From Lepisosteus oculatus (lineage: Eukaryota > Chordata > Actinopteri > Semionotiformes > Lepisosteidae), in assembly GCF_040954835.1 (NCBI RefSeq), contig NC_090714.1:2158501-2222500 (forward strand): a stretch of 64,000 bases of DNA. Reading direction: 5' to 3'. The notes beneath the pieces were generated by a model. That model was not told the origin of the DNA. It saw only the letters and a program-made list of their open reading frames with translations, and ran no database searches. Positions 25,601 through 40,600 of this stretch are shown one piece after another. Made by a program: the position numbers and the translations under genes. How positions within the stretch are numbered: position 1 is the stretch's first letter; each line of letters begins with the position of its first letter.

Positions 25601-28600
25601 TTTTTGGACCTTTTTACCTGAGGGGTTACATAACCTTTATTTTACTAAAGCTTTGGAGATGAACTGCAAATGCAATACTGCTCTTAGAAGAAGAGCTTCA
25701 GCAACTTAAGGAAAACCCCTTTCTTCAGAAAGTCACCCCACGCATCGTCAGACACATAATGTGGGATACATTTGTGAAATGCTAATAAACACGTACAACT
25801 GTAAAGACAGTGGTTTGGAACATACCAGTGGAAAAAAAGCCGACAACAAATGAGAACTAGAATAAAAGGTGAATTACCTGTTTCTGCCTCTGTGTGCTCT
25901 GTGACATGATGCTGTGGTATACAGACACATTCCAAATGCTCTTCTAATCTCACAAGAACCTCTTTTAATTTGGGTCTTCTCCTGACATACTCAACTTTGG
26001 CCACCTGTACAAAAAAAAAGAAGAATATTAACAGTTGGAAAATGTCTACACCAGGAATGACCTAGCTTGCTGAACAGCTGACTAGGTATTTAAATTAGGA
26101 AGAATGTTTTAAATCCTTAACAGGCGGTATCTTTTAATTAGGATTGGTTAGCAAGACACTTTACTGCACTCTGATGAATGCACTCACTGTTGTAAGAGAT
26201 CATCTCTCATTTCAATGGCCCCAACATAACTATAAAAGAAAAGTTCAAAGAAGGGTCAAAAGTCAAAATAATGTATAAGTAATATATTAAAAATGAATGC
26301 TGCTTCAAATATGTCTGTTTATATACACATAGATCATTGTACTGATACTGCATTAGTATGGGGGGTGTGGTGAGTCACTGTCCGTTCCTTTGCTAAAGAG
26401 ATCTTTCTCCTTCTACTCATTTTAAAATATACTATATAATTTAATGTACAGTATAAAGTGCCACAACAATTTATTTAAGGCCTCCACCTGTATTTTCACA
26501 ATTACAACAACTTTGACAACTTTATTAATAGAGCTTAGCTTGTGGAGAGAACAAAACCCTCATTTAGAAATCCTTAATTATCATTGACAAGAAACTTCAT
26601 AAATGTGATCAGGTAAACCTTAAGTGAGCAGCCATTAGGATTAGCCATCACATGTACCTATCCCATCCATTTTGCCTTCATCATTAACGTTATTATATAA
26701 AACCCATACAAATGAGAATTAAAGTCTATATATTGTTATGCTATCTTAAAACAACATGGCTTGAACTGAACTGTGCTTCTCAATTTAAAAAGGGAAAATA
26801 CTGAGTGAACAGCAAAACAATGCAAAGGTGTCCAGTGTAAAGCGGTGCACAAAGAAGGGAAGAGAAATTCTAGTGCTGCCAATATTGATTTTAGACAGGA
26901 ATTTGAACACCTCCATTTGAAAAAATAGTTCCCTGCTATAACAAGTTGGGATAAAACTACTTAAAAAGCCAAACGCAGCAGCAGCCCAATTTAAAGACTT
27001 AGCAATCTAGTGATGTGACTACCATGTTGAAAACAAACTGGCTATAATTCCTAAATTCCTCTTCAAGGAGTACGAGTTATAAACCATCTTCCTCACTCTG
27101 ACTCTGACTCCATTTAGTTCAAGAAGGCACTTTTGTTTTACCATTGTCACTTATAAAATGTTCTTTCGATGTCAGATCTGCATGAATTGGTAGTACATTT
27201 CAAAGAAATAGCAATTATTTATACTTATACTGCACTTTATATTCAGGAGGTGACCTATGTCTTACTTCACAAGTGAAGTGCAGCCCCCACCCGAGTGATT
27301 AGTGGAAGTGACTTTGAGCCAGTAGCCCCACTATACCGCAGACCAGGTGCTGAAACGAGGTGTTGAGAAAAGATAAGCTACTTCTCCAGTTAAATTAAGG
27401 GGGAATTTCAACCAGTCCAGATTGCACAAGGTCAGAGTGGAATTCGGTGTTAATACCCCTACTATGAGGAACAGTGTCATGGAATCCTAGTCACTATACT
27501 GGAGTAATGGTTTGGACACTCTTGTCCAGAGAGTAAAGAGCCACCCACTGGTCTACAGTAGGTAGCAACCTGGTTTTCCTTAGATGTTTCCCATCCCAGT
27601 ACTGGACAGGTCCATTTTATCAGGGCTCCCGATCTGAAGAGATCAAACTACAGGATGATAGTGCTGCCGTCCGCATAGCACGATGGGATTGTGGCTTGGC
27701 GTGTGCATCCTGAATTCTTTTATTTTGCCATGAAATTCTTCATTTGAATAAAAATAGATATGGAAGACATGCTTGATGAAGGTAATTCTGTATAGAAAAC
27801 ATTGAAGTATTTAACAAAACAACACACCCCGTAGAGCTGCAATCTGAAAAACACGCAGGGGCTCAGAGACACTGGCACAAAGGGGTACAAAGGAAAGGTT
27901 ACAAACACGACAAGACCACAATGAGCCCATCTAACCCGTTTGGCAGTGTATCTACAGCTCACTTTCATTTATTCCCCACGCAATGTCTGTTGGTCATTGT
28001 GCGTCCTTATGTTTCCTCTCGGCTTCCTAAATTCCTAACCTGCCACTGGTCTTTGGAACAACAGCTTAGTCTTATTTAATTTATCATCAGGGAAAAAAAA
28101 AATGTTTAATAGTTCCCTAATGTCTTTCAGCAGCTCACAGAAGGAAAAGGAAAGAAGAAATAGTATGCCACCAGCAAATAGTTCACAATAGTGTCTGCCC
28201 TATGCTTGTGTGCAGTCTTATCAGGCCTCACAGACTACGGAAAGGTACAGGTCAAAGGTGCACACTGGAATCTATATGCTTTCTGAGGTCTGGACTCGCA
28301 GCAATAACAGCTAAGGGGTTACTATGTTATATAAAGAAACCTTGAACCGGGACCAAAATCGTGGCAAATAAGGATATTGTAACGTGCAACACACAGCATA
28401 ATATACATAGGCAAAATAATTTGGGTTATGAGTATGAGTAACGTGTTATCAGCACTATTATTATGTGAACAAAGCCAAGTGACACATTTGTGTGCAGCAG
28501 AGTTCAAAATGGGCTCAGGCTGTGTTTGAATTAAACTGCTGCTTTGCACGAACTGTAGGTCAGCGAAAACAGCACACAGTGTAAGTCAGAAGAAATCACT

Positions 28601-31600
28601 GAAGAGAATCGTAGTGCAGCAGCTTGGTCCGTTCGCTCCTGACAGCCTTGGACAGTAAATATGAAAGTGCTCCTATTTTTGCCAAACCGTTTGCCGATCA
28701 CTGTGCCCTCAGTAATGAAGCTCAAAATGCATTAAGGCATTTTTCTTCAGTCAGGGTATAACAGATAAACGTCTGCCACTTCCACCACCAGAAACCGCAT
28801 TTGATCAAGAGCTGCTGTACAAATTACATCACAAGGCCGGCCCGCTTTGTCAACACGGAGTGGGGCCTGGTCTCATTGGGATGGCAAACAAAAGTCCTTT
28901 AGATGCATGAAGCTGTGGACTATAACACATTTTTCAGGGATGTCGGATTTATACAAAAAAGGCTTAAAACTGCCCTCTGACATGCAAGAATGCTTTGTTG
29001 CAGAGGTCAGTAGCAGGTCACAGCAATATGCTTTTTTCTCTTCGTCTCTGTCGCAGCACAAGGCTTCCAGTCCTTTGAAAGCAACATTTTATTTTTTTAC
29101 CCCGAAAAATAAGCAGGGCAGCTTCAAAGTCAGAATACAGCCCGTACTATTTATACCAGAAAGCTATAATTCAAGGCTTGGAACCCTCAGTCTGAGAAAG
29201 AATCTGGGAGCAGTTATAAAATGATATCTGATATGCCTCAAGGAATTAAGGTTTACATTAACTGACAAAATCAGAAAGCGGCCCGAAGTGACTCGTTTGT
29301 AAAGCTCAGTGTCTGTGGAAAATGAATGAGGATTCCCCATGTAAATACTACTACAGTAAATATGCTGTCAATGGAAGACAAAACGCACAGATAATAGATA
29401 AGGGCAAATGAGCAACAAGATGCCAAAATATCTATGGGACATTTGCAAAAGGTCTGTTACACATCGTACAGCATAATGATGAAACGAAACTAAAGACCCA
29501 AACCTCTTGGGAACAAAATCACCAGACAAAAATGAAACCAGGTTTGTTTTCAATTTAGTGCGGTGAGTGATAAAAGTTATGAAAGCTGTGCTGAACATGT
29601 AATTGTAATTAAAAAATATGTACATTTATTTGAACTTGTGTACCCAAAGTAAACTATGACTACTATGAAAAACTTCTGAGAAGAGTATGTTCATGGGTTA
29701 TTTAAACATAATACTTTTGCCTTTACTATCCAGCAATCTCATTATGAAGAACACAGCTTTCAGACCGATGTCTGGTCATAGATTGATTCCTTCTCTCTTT
29801 TCACCCTATCAGATTTCAAAGGAGTTCCATTAACTATTAAAAATGTAGTCTACCAGACACCCTCAACTTCTTTCCAAGCCTGTTTTAAAGCTTTACTGAA
29901 AAATACTCCTATCGTAGCTTGCCTCAAAGAAGCACAAAACACTTAATAAAAAATAAAAATGGAAGACTTGGAAGATAATGACACAGTTACTTTTTCAAAT
30001 GTAATCTTCATATTGCACATATTTTGTTATAAAGTGAATTACGATGTGTTCCTAGTAAAAGGTTTTAGAACCAGAAAACATTTTTCCAAAAAAATACCTC
30101 CACTTGAACTCCAGAAGACTTTATGTTGTATATAAAGATAATATTTTTCTAATATGAAAATATTGAAATGCTGATTCATGAAGCAATGTTTTGGATCATC
30201 AAAGGAAACTTTACATATGCCAACATGGTCATTCTTGCAATACGTTTATGAAGAAACTTTTGTAAATATTCAATACTTATTTCTTAATTAATTTATTAAT
30301 ACAATTTTAAAATGGTTGCCTTTGCTTCATTTCTGACAGTTCCAGTGCAGGTGAGTGTACTTTAGTTTCTGATTAACTAGCTTCCCATTAATCTTCCGCC
30401 AACCCACTTGGCCTCCTGCAAATTTCTCCAAGACTGCGTAATTTCAAATAGGCAGCTTTGTCTTACAAGGCAAAGAAGCTCCTTACCTTACCTCTGCTGA
30501 AGTCATTTTGCTTAATTTCTTTAAAAAATTTTCTAAAAAATAATTGGGGGGGGCTGGATTTATACAGTAGATACGTAATGCAATGTGTCCAAAAACACCA
30601 TGATATTCTTTAACGTCTCTTCTAAAATGATGTGTAATAAAAAAGAGACCCCGTTTCAAGAACAAAAAGTCCCATGTACATTAATTCCCATAGACCACTC
30701 TTACAACAAGAAATGCTGTCAGAATGAACATCCATAGTTCCTGATGCCGATGCACTCCGTAATCTGTAATTATGAAAGTGGCTTGGGTTTTAAAAAAGTC
30801 TCATAATCTCTAGTGATGTGTTGTTGACTTTGTTGCCTGTTACCCAGGAGAGGAAAAAAGTCCTATAGTGGGTACAAGATCAAGGTCACTTTAAATATAC
30901 TGAAACAGCTGCAGGCATAGATTCAAAAACAGATCTTGGTCAAAACATAACCCACAGGACATGTCAACAACATAAATTAAACATATAGACATCACAGAGC
31001 TCTTTTCATTTTAATACACCCAGTATATTTCCAGTCCTACAGATCTGCAGTCACGTTAATGGTGTAAGCGTAGTAACAAATATAATAAAGTGATATGGCG
31101 CTCTACAACACTTAAAGAGTCTTTTGTGTAACATTTTCCACCTGAAGAATCAGCTTCTTAGACTATTCCTTTCTTTAACCAGCCAACACATACTAGAGCT
31201 TCATACTCTCCATTCTGCATCCTGCAGTAAGACTAAAGAAACTACAAAGTAACAGACGGTTTGACTTCAGTCAGTTAACGGTTAAATGGTTCAGTTTTTC
31301 ATTCTCCTAATCCATATCAAATACTTCAATACATTCACCTCCCATGGTTTGTTTTTTGACAGAAATTGGACTGCTGTAGTCTGGGATTCACTTTACACTT
31401 CATAGCAGAACAGATTCTGCAACTGTGACCACTTAAAGGTCAGTGGGATCCTCTCCATGTTGCCCCACAGCTACTAGCACTGATGCCTGATCTCATTAGA
31501 TCTCGGCCTGATGATTCATCTGAGAGGATACATCTGAGAAAAACTGGGTTGCTAAGTATTGGTCTTGAACCAGTAGGTGTCTCTGTTCCCTGTGAACTGT

Positions 31601-34600
31601 GTCTTTCCATCCCTCATGATAAAAAGGGGACGCTATGTTGAAGAAGGTTTCACCTTTCAGTTGAGACGTCAAACCAACATTTGACTTTGTGCAATTAAAT
31701 TATTCAGACTCTCGGTGTTCCGTACACTAAGAAGGATAACCATTTTATCTGAATTCCCATTCAAGTGTTGATCTACTTGAATCAACAGCTAATAATCCAG
31801 CTAATACAACTTTCGTGTTGCAGTGGAAATGGCGGAACAACTCCTCAGCCCTGCTGTCCAGTCCTTCTGTAGAGTGAGCTAAAGGAATAAAATGCAAAGG
31901 GACAAGTAAAGGTTCATTCCACACTGAAAGATAAAGAAAAGAAACAGTGCATTTCAGCATAGAAAGAACCTTTACTTGTTTCTTTGCAGCCTGCGTTTAC
32001 TGACTCAGCTCCCTACTAAAACGTACAGGAATTAAATGAATGAGAACTCAAATGTTAGGGTTATGAATTTCACTTCTGGTTCAAAGGTGTGTTAACCTAC
32101 CTGTTTCTTGCTTTGGGATGCCTCTTGATGAAAACAATATACAAACGATCAAATAATCGGGCAACCTCAGAGTATTTACTGTACCCTTAGCAGATATGAG
32201 TGAGTTTTGGGAAATTCAAATTCAGCAGCTAGAATCAAACACGCTGGATATGGTGGCCAGAATATTAAAAGTATAAAGACCATCAAACTTCAAGACCTTT
32301 TTTTACAACCCAATAATCCTACTTTTATATTGTCGTTCCCCTGGGCAAAAGCGGTTAAATGTAGCACAGAGGCAAATCTGAAAAACTAAAAACACATTTG
32401 GCAAGTCAAAGCACAAGGGGGATATAATGAAATCCATGCTGTTTCATCTCCTTAAACACCAACTGTCGGGGACACTGTAATTAATGGCCTTGCTTCTGCT
32501 CCAAACTAATAGATATGTTTTTTTTTTTTGTATTTTCCATTTTATAGTGCTCACATATTTCTGTAGCATTCTGTCTCAGCGCTTCAGCACATGAGGATAA
32601 TCATATACTATTACCAGGTACTCCTCTCACCCTTTCATTAAAGCATGGAAAGTTGAGAACACCATGTCAACCCTCAGAAGTATACAAAGAGAGGTCTACA
32701 GGATTATTTAACAACACAGAAGAGACTCCGAGGTCCCTTCTATTAGCAATTACTGGCTCATTTTACTGACTCGCGCTTGAAATAGGGCTGTCGGAGGCCG
32801 CAGGAAAATAGTTAAGGACAGTAAACGTAGAGACAGAAAGAAGAAAATAGCACACAGAGTGTAGCGGGAGTGGCAGTATGGAGAAAATGTGGTTACATGA
32901 GTAGGACACAGCGGCGGCACTGAGAGGCAGCCCCTCCAGACTGAGAACTGGAAGGTCAGGGACCTACAGCCACGCCTTAGGTTACACTAGATGTAATCCA
33001 CCAAAGGATACACTGCTCTGGTATGAGACACTGCCTATTCCCTTCGAGGTCACCCGCCGTACATCAAATGGAAACCCCGGAACGTAAATCAGCCAGAAAT
33101 GTTGAAGAAACGGAACGGTTCCACTGAGGAGTGATGGAGGGAGGAACAGGGTTAGCGGCCGACCCTTGGGGCCAAAGTGCTCCGATAAGTGACTCCTGGA
33201 TTGAAAGAGAGGATGGACCTTAATGGGAATAAGGGGAAGCTCATCATCTTGCAGGAACGTGTTCTAATGTATCCGATGACGTACAATGACAGGGTGAGAT
33301 AGCTGTAGTCTTGTGGTGAGCGACCCCTTGGCAGAGCAAAGAGAGCCATTTTCCAATTGATGCAGAAGAAGCCTTCTGCTGTATTAGTCATGTATTTAAT
33401 TATTTCCCAAAACAATTTGTGCTGAATTATCTAAAAGTTTTCTGAAAGCTATTAAGCAAATTCTTGAGAATTGTGTTACACGCCCTGCTAATGTTCCCTT
33501 TGAGAAATACTTATCTGCATAGCATACTATGGCCTTGTACACCGGCTTCAGTGTAATGTTCCCTAGAGCGATCATTTCTGGTAGATGTCTGGCTTACACA
33601 GACATGGTTTTAGGTCAATAAAATGAAAACTGACAAATGCTGTCTACTGTACATCCACAAAATATTACTTTAAAAATTGAGAAAAAAATATATTTATTTC
33701 CTTGTATAAAAAGTGTAAGAACCGGGCTAATGTTTTTATCTTTGAAAAAATCTAAAACACTGACCCCTTCAGAATCAGAACTTGGCATGGAATTAATGTT
33801 CTTTAAACAAATATCTTGAGTGTCTTAACCAAATGCTATGTCTACCACATCAGGCCCTGACCTTTCAGAATAAAGCTTTTCTCCTTCATATATGAAATGC
33901 CTTGACCTCAGTGGAAAGCAGGCTCTATTAATACTTAATCTCCTGAAGGGACCTTATTATATCAAAGATCATGTCATCAGAGAGACACAAAAACACCAAT
34001 ATGTAACTACATTCCGAGAATAACCCACATAAACCACCAGTTATGGGCCCGCCTAGCTTTTCCTCTGCATGGTCTACTGAATAATGGCATTCAGATCCCT
34101 TGCACAGACGGTTAAAAGCTTCCATTGAACTCTTAAAACAATTCATTATATCAAAGGAAGACCGGGCAGTCGAAAATGAATCAGATCGAGCTATGATCTG
34201 ATCGTCCTATGATTCAGTTTATGACGGCCAGGGCCAGCCTCAAAAACAAGACCTACAAAGAACGGCTTGTCCTAGCTGACCTGTCTTTGCATTGTCTTTG
34301 AAATACAACTGGCTGCCAGAAAAAGGAAAGCCCAAGGAGGAGGGGGCAGATTCGGGGAAAAATCCCAAACTGGGAGCTTTTCAAACATAACAATGCTTTT
34401 CCTAGAATTATCACGGGGATCCATCCCATTTCAGCCTGCTCAGACATTTCTTGCAGTTAAACTGTTAAGAGTTATCAGTCTGCATCTCTAGTGTCTCCCT
34501 TGCCTGGTCCTGTGAAGTACTGCATGACAAAAGGTAATGTCTCACTGGCGCATGACCAAACAGATCACTTAAGAGAGCCTGAGAATAACACAAAAACTAC

Positions 34601-37600
34601 AGTTTCTCCACAACAGGCGATTAAATCTTGAAAAGGACCAGTTTAGAATTTCAGCAAAACACTGCTGTTAAAAACGTGCCACGAGATCTCCAATGATCAA
34701 GAAGACAAGGGCAGGGTGAAAATAAGGTACTTCTTAAGGAATTTACACCACACGTAGGAACCACAGACAATAACAGAAGGAGTACAGATTGAAGATGTGT
34801 CAAGAAAGCTTACTTATTTTGTACTTATTGACAATTAGCAAATTGAAGGTGCTGTGAAATGTTCTGTATTTTAAAAGAAGAGGTACAAACATTTGCTGCC
34901 GCAGGAATGTTCCATGAAGGCCATTAGCCTGAAAGAAGTACTATGCAGCTCTTCTCCATAATGTTAGTGAATCGGGAGAACCTTCACATCTTAAAAAAGA
35001 CTGGAAAGCCTTAAAATGAGAAGACTCCAAACAGAGCCAGAGCTATATCCGTGCTCAATCTGCTCCTGTATTAAGAATGTCCTCCTCTGACTCCTCGCCT
35101 TGGGCTCTGAATCTTTCTGCTTCCTCCCAACTTTAATAATAATAATGCATAGTGCACAAATCAAAGCATGTCTTATGGCTACAAAGTGTAGTGAATTCTT
35201 TCCGACATAATCTTTGGGCATAATCATTACCCTCATTAGTGCTATCTTTCCACATCATTGGAATTGTAAGCATTTTACAAATTACCAGATTCTAATGAAC
35301 CCATAATCTTAATTGTAATGTGTGTAACACATGGTTAATGAACTTACTGTGATTAATGAACATGGTGCTGAAACGCCTATCCCCCAGCCTTTGGATAAGA
35401 CATGTCTGATTGAATTGGAACCTTTTAGTGATCAAGGCCCACTGATCTGGACACTTTTGACCATTTTTCCGAGTGCTGAGTTGTCATTTTGAGGTGTTCC
35501 AAAGAATAACGTTGTGTCTTCTTCTCCCCCAGTCGTTGGTGGTGTTTGAACGCCACAGCACAGTAGACTGTAAATCACGAGCAACCCCCCCAAGAAAACG
35601 GCAGCCAACTGGTCCGTGTGGGGCAATGGAAAGACTGAAAAGCTGAGAAAGTGATCTGGAGTATTGAAAAATAATGACAGAAAAGGGGATTCTGAAATGG
35701 AGGGGAGCCACTGAACGACAGCTGCATCAAAGCAGAACTAATATGTCCCAGCGCCACCCGGCAGCTGCTGCCCTGGCGACTGCAGCGGTCTCACTTTCTG
35801 CCCCTCGGAGTCCGCCTGGGCTCGGGCCCGGGCAGAGGCACGTGTGTGGGGCGTTCCAGCGCAGGGGGCAGCCCCGGCCCGGCCTTTCCTCACCTTCACC
35901 GTCCTGTGATGCCTCCGCGCCGCGTGGCATTTCATGTTGTTGGTGTTGCAGCAGCCCGTGCAGCGCTTCACCTCCACGCAGGGCGGCCATATCAGGAAGT
36001 TGGCGGAGGTGGGATCGATCTGGCTGCGCGGGATCTCGTAGATGACTGTCCGGGTTTTGCACACCGCTGGGACGGCTTCCTCTAAAAGTGGAGTAGGAGA
36101 AGGTGGTGGTCAGTCACGTGCACTGCATTAAGAAGAGTGTGCTTTGTGGGTTTTCAATATTGATAAGAAAGGCATTTCTTAGTGTAAATACCTTCCTGTT
36201 TTGTTGCATGAAAAATCAAAAGGCATTGTGCACTGCGATTCAGGTTTTTTTGCATCGACAAAGGCTCATTAAGAGCTCATACAGTATGTGTACTTTCTGA
36301 CCATGATATGAACAGCCCTAAGGGTATGGTGCTGTATTCCTGGGTGTCAGCCAGTATATATATATAAAAAAATCTTGCTGATAGAGAAATACACAGCACT
36401 TCTTTGGAACTGTAAAAGACTTGTTGCCATGTCAAATCACCATGTTTCACAAAGCGAGTTCCAACGAAGCACAGAGGTAGCTGTGCAGTTTGTCTAGTTT
36501 TTGTCATTGTTTTCCATTTAAATTCAAAGAACTGGATAAAAAAAAAAACCTGCTGCCGAATATTACATAATAGACGAAGCGAAGGTAAAAGAGGACCTCA
36601 TCTGCACAATCGTCTTAATTTCTCAGGATTATATTATTTAACAATACAATGTCTAGTAAAACAGGCAGCAGACCCTTTCTAGGACTTATTTGATGGGTAA
36701 CAAAATCAAGTTTTATTGACATTAATGATGCTTTAGTAATTTTAAGGATTAGATAACCATGCCAATATGAACCATGTTCAATATTTAAATTATTGGGATG
36801 TTCCACAAACAATTCACAGGCTTATTACCATATTTAAAATTCAGTCCTCAACATACTTTGTCATGACTGGAAAAAATAAATATTTTTAATGTATTATACT
36901 ACTTTATGAGAATAGTGAGCTAGAAACAGAGAAACCTATGTTTTAATATGAAAGACAGATATATGAAATAGTGCTCTTAAGAAGCAGCAGCTAAATTCAA
37001 GGTTTCCCTTAGGCAGCAGATAATACATGAGCAGGGAGCTAACAATATTCCTTCCATTATTATCACAAAACATCCTTCATCAAATTGGCCTAAAGGAAGG
37101 TAGAGACCGTCCTACACAGAACACAAAACCGAAAACTATAAAGGACTTGGCATTTAGGTTCATAGAAGTTCTCAGAAAGAACAAACAGGAACTTCTGGGT
37201 GAAAGGCAGTCTGGCCGATCTTTCTTTCTGCACACAGGAAATGCGCCCCAGTAACAGCCAGTTTGGTCCCTTGTAGTAAATTCTGTCCCCTCTACCGGTG
37301 CTCTGTTATAAATACCCTGGCAGTCTATATTTATCCACTGTGACAAGCAATAAATGTCCTGAGGATTTGCTGAATCCCACTTGTTCAGGTTCACCACACC
37401 AAAACGGACCACTACCGGTCAGCAACAACAAATTGATGTCACTCAATTTCACTTGGTCTCTAGATCCGATGTACTTTCATGCCTGTTCCCAAGTACAGCA
37501 TTACAGAAGGTACCGGTAATCTAGTTTAGTCCTTAACAAGCTGTGTCTTGAAGATGAATGTAAGGAATTTCCTAGCTCGGGGATACATATATTTTTTTTT

Positions 37601-40600
37601 TCCTGTCATGTGCACAGAAATCTCAGAGTTCACAGCTAAAAAGAAGCTACCTGAAGCCTGAGTTTGTCCCACTAATGTCTGTAAATACATTTTCATTAGA
37701 AGGTGCAGGGGGGGCTCTCTACAAGTTGTCTACAAGCCCATACAACTGTATACAATTTCAAAAAGGAGAGTGGGAGACTGTAATTTGAAATAAATGCAAA
37801 GAAATGTTTTTACAGTATGTTTAGTCACTGTCACCTCTTTAGAAGAAAATCTGATTTGGCCGCTATGGAATGATTTTTCAATTGCTCTAAAAGGAGAAAA
37901 ATTAAAAGCTACAATAATTTGTTTACGGATATAGACCATTCCTTACCGATGCTTCGCTTCCTTCTAACTAATGTCTGTGAGTTCTTCAAATCGGCATGGC
38001 TTGCAGAATAATCCTTGTGTGATCTCTCTTTGGATTCTGGAATAATTTCATTCTCACTCCCTGAAGTAACCAAAAAAAAAGAAATGACAAAAAAAAATCA
38101 CAATATTCATTCAATGTAAAATGTCAAACTTTTACTTTCAAATTTAGCCAAAACGGCACTCGTCTCGGTTTTTGTTTTGTTTTTTCTCTGCCTCCTGATT
38201 TTACCTTATATTTAAACATCTGTCAGTCAGTCTGTATGATGTGACATGTTTGTAGCTGATAATTTGGGTAGATTTTGCCACTAGCTTTGCTCCCTTTCAC
38301 ATTGTGAGAAACAAAACATTTTAGGGGATGCAAGATGAACAGTGAATGAGCAGTATGCAGCAGAGGTATATAGTCATATCATGTTCCGAAATGATGGTGA
38401 TAAAATCTGGAGAATTCAGTTTGCACTCGGCCGTTACATACAATGCAGAAATTATGTCCAGACTCCTCAAGTTCTGAATTCCGGAGTTTGCTTCTCTGCA
38501 GTTGATGAGCTGCACTGCTACCATGACAAAACTATTTGCTCTGCTACTTAGGCCGTACAAAATAAGGAACATACAGCGATCCAAAGCAGACAGCCAAGTC
38601 AGCATCTGAACGGCTAAACAGGAAAAGGATCAAAAGACTAGGCTGACAATTCCAACCACCTGACCCGAGGTCTGCTGAACTATAATGGGTGGATCTGAAG
38701 GAAGCTGAGACTGCCAGGAAGCCTCACAAGTGAGTGCCCGCACAATGGCAGACATCAGAGAAAAGAGTCAGACTTCACAGAACATATTCTAACAGCAATT
38801 AATTCAAAGCTATGGAAGAAAAAAACCCAATCAATACAGACCAAGGGAGGACATCCTATGTATTTAATACTGTGTATTAAAGAATATTCCAGTTGGTATA
38901 TGTATTTTTGCAAATGACTAGATTTACAAAGCATTGTTTTCTGTCCTTGCTTTTCGTTTCTCATTACATTCTTGCACCGTAGATCCATACTTTTTTGCAG
39001 GAATGACCAGCACAGTCCTACAAGAAGATCCCACTGTGCAGCCAATGAGAAATGGCATCAGGGCATTTTAAATGACTGCTTGAAGCTTCTGCAAATGAAA
39101 TCGATGAAACATCCCTTCTGACATCAGAAGGATCAACAGTACAATCAACACATTTAGGAAATGTGAAGAGATGAGAGAGCTGAATTAGATCCAACTCCTA
39201 TCAACTCCAAAAAAGATTTGAGTGCAAACTGGTTTGACAGGTAATTATTGAGCATAAAGTAGGTAGCTCATTAGTGGTTTGCCTCCATAATTATATTTAA
39301 CAATTTATTAAATGCATTATGCTGCTTTCCCTGCCATATAAAACAGAAAAATATATTGTTAGGTGGAAAAAGTTAATGTTTTATGTGATTCAGATTCTGT
39401 TTTAAATGCACTTAAAAGTGAAAAACTACAATTCAGGCAAAAGAAGACAATTTAATTTAGTGTAAAAAAGCGTAAACACAACTGGAAACAGACATTCTAT
39501 AAAAAGATGACTTCTACAAAATGAAATACAAACTGAATCCATTAAAATAAGGATGCAGTTGAAAATATTCAGTCTAGACATGGGATTATGAAAGGTGATT
39601 CATTAAAGCTTGTAGAATACAACTACCCTGTGATTTCTGCAAATTAACATTTGTTTAAAAGAAGACCAGGGCACTATGATGTTCATTTAAATCTATGTGT
39701 ATTTAAATGTATGTGCCTATCCTTGAAGAACAATTCTTCTGCTTCCAGCATGAAAAACAAATGACTTGATATCAATTCTTACTCGGCAAAAGTGCTTATT
39801 TTGCATCACATTAGAGTGACTCAGGTTTAATACTTTCGGTGTGTGATGTTGAGGAATACACTGCCTTCTGGAATGGTTACATTGATAAGGAACATTCATT
39901 TATGTATTTCACTTATGGACGCTGTTCAGACTCAAACTACAGAGCAACAGAGAAGCAGTACAAATGTTTCATTTTAACCTGACCAATGCGTACCCATAGC
40001 TTATGGCTTCTATTATGATTGTAGTGTTACAAGGATTAGACTCCAGTTACAGTGAACATCCCCATGTAACACTAATGTACCTTTTTATTAATGAACACGG
40101 GCCTGACTTCTGCACGGACATCAACCCCCAAAACTTGCAAAGGCAACACAAACAGATACAACTGGTGTTCAGAACAGGTCACATCCCTATTAGTTCCATC
40201 TCGAGATTTATAGTCTGAATATGAGCTTTCCTGTGTGTCTTCCACATAAAGCATTTCTAAGGTGCCTGGTTCTTGTCCAAATATTTTCCTAGCAGCGACT
40301 GTGAAGAAAGGTATTGTTCAGTCTGACACTGTTGCTCAGTCTACCCTTAAATGTTCAGATCAAGTTGTTTGCCCATGACGTGTAACCCGTCCCCCTCTTT
40401 TGAGTAGAGCTTGTCTTTCTTGTAACTCCACAGCACTTGCAGAAAACGGACAGGAGCGTAGGAAAGCGGAGCAGCCTTCCTGTCAAAGATATGCAGAATG
40501 ACAGGTGCCAAGATTTGTGAACCTGCGTTTAATAGCCTGGGTCACTTCCAGAGAACACCCAGCATGAGAACTTCCACTCCCTAACCTTTTCACATGCCTG

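Larger units (their letters stand above)
26005..35893 (-). other. PDGFA intron 4
   Basis: The largest intron, about 9.9 kb, donor GTGAGG, acceptor GTACAG. It contains two SINE3 copies in opposite orientation and an unclassified GC-richer patch near 32.75-33.42 kb. No exon recognised. Confidence 0.9.

Noticed and set aside
35727..36062. Three other ORFs of 79-123 codons across 35.67-36.09 kb
   Set aside because: They are shadow frames of the GC-rich PDGFA exon 4 and its flank.
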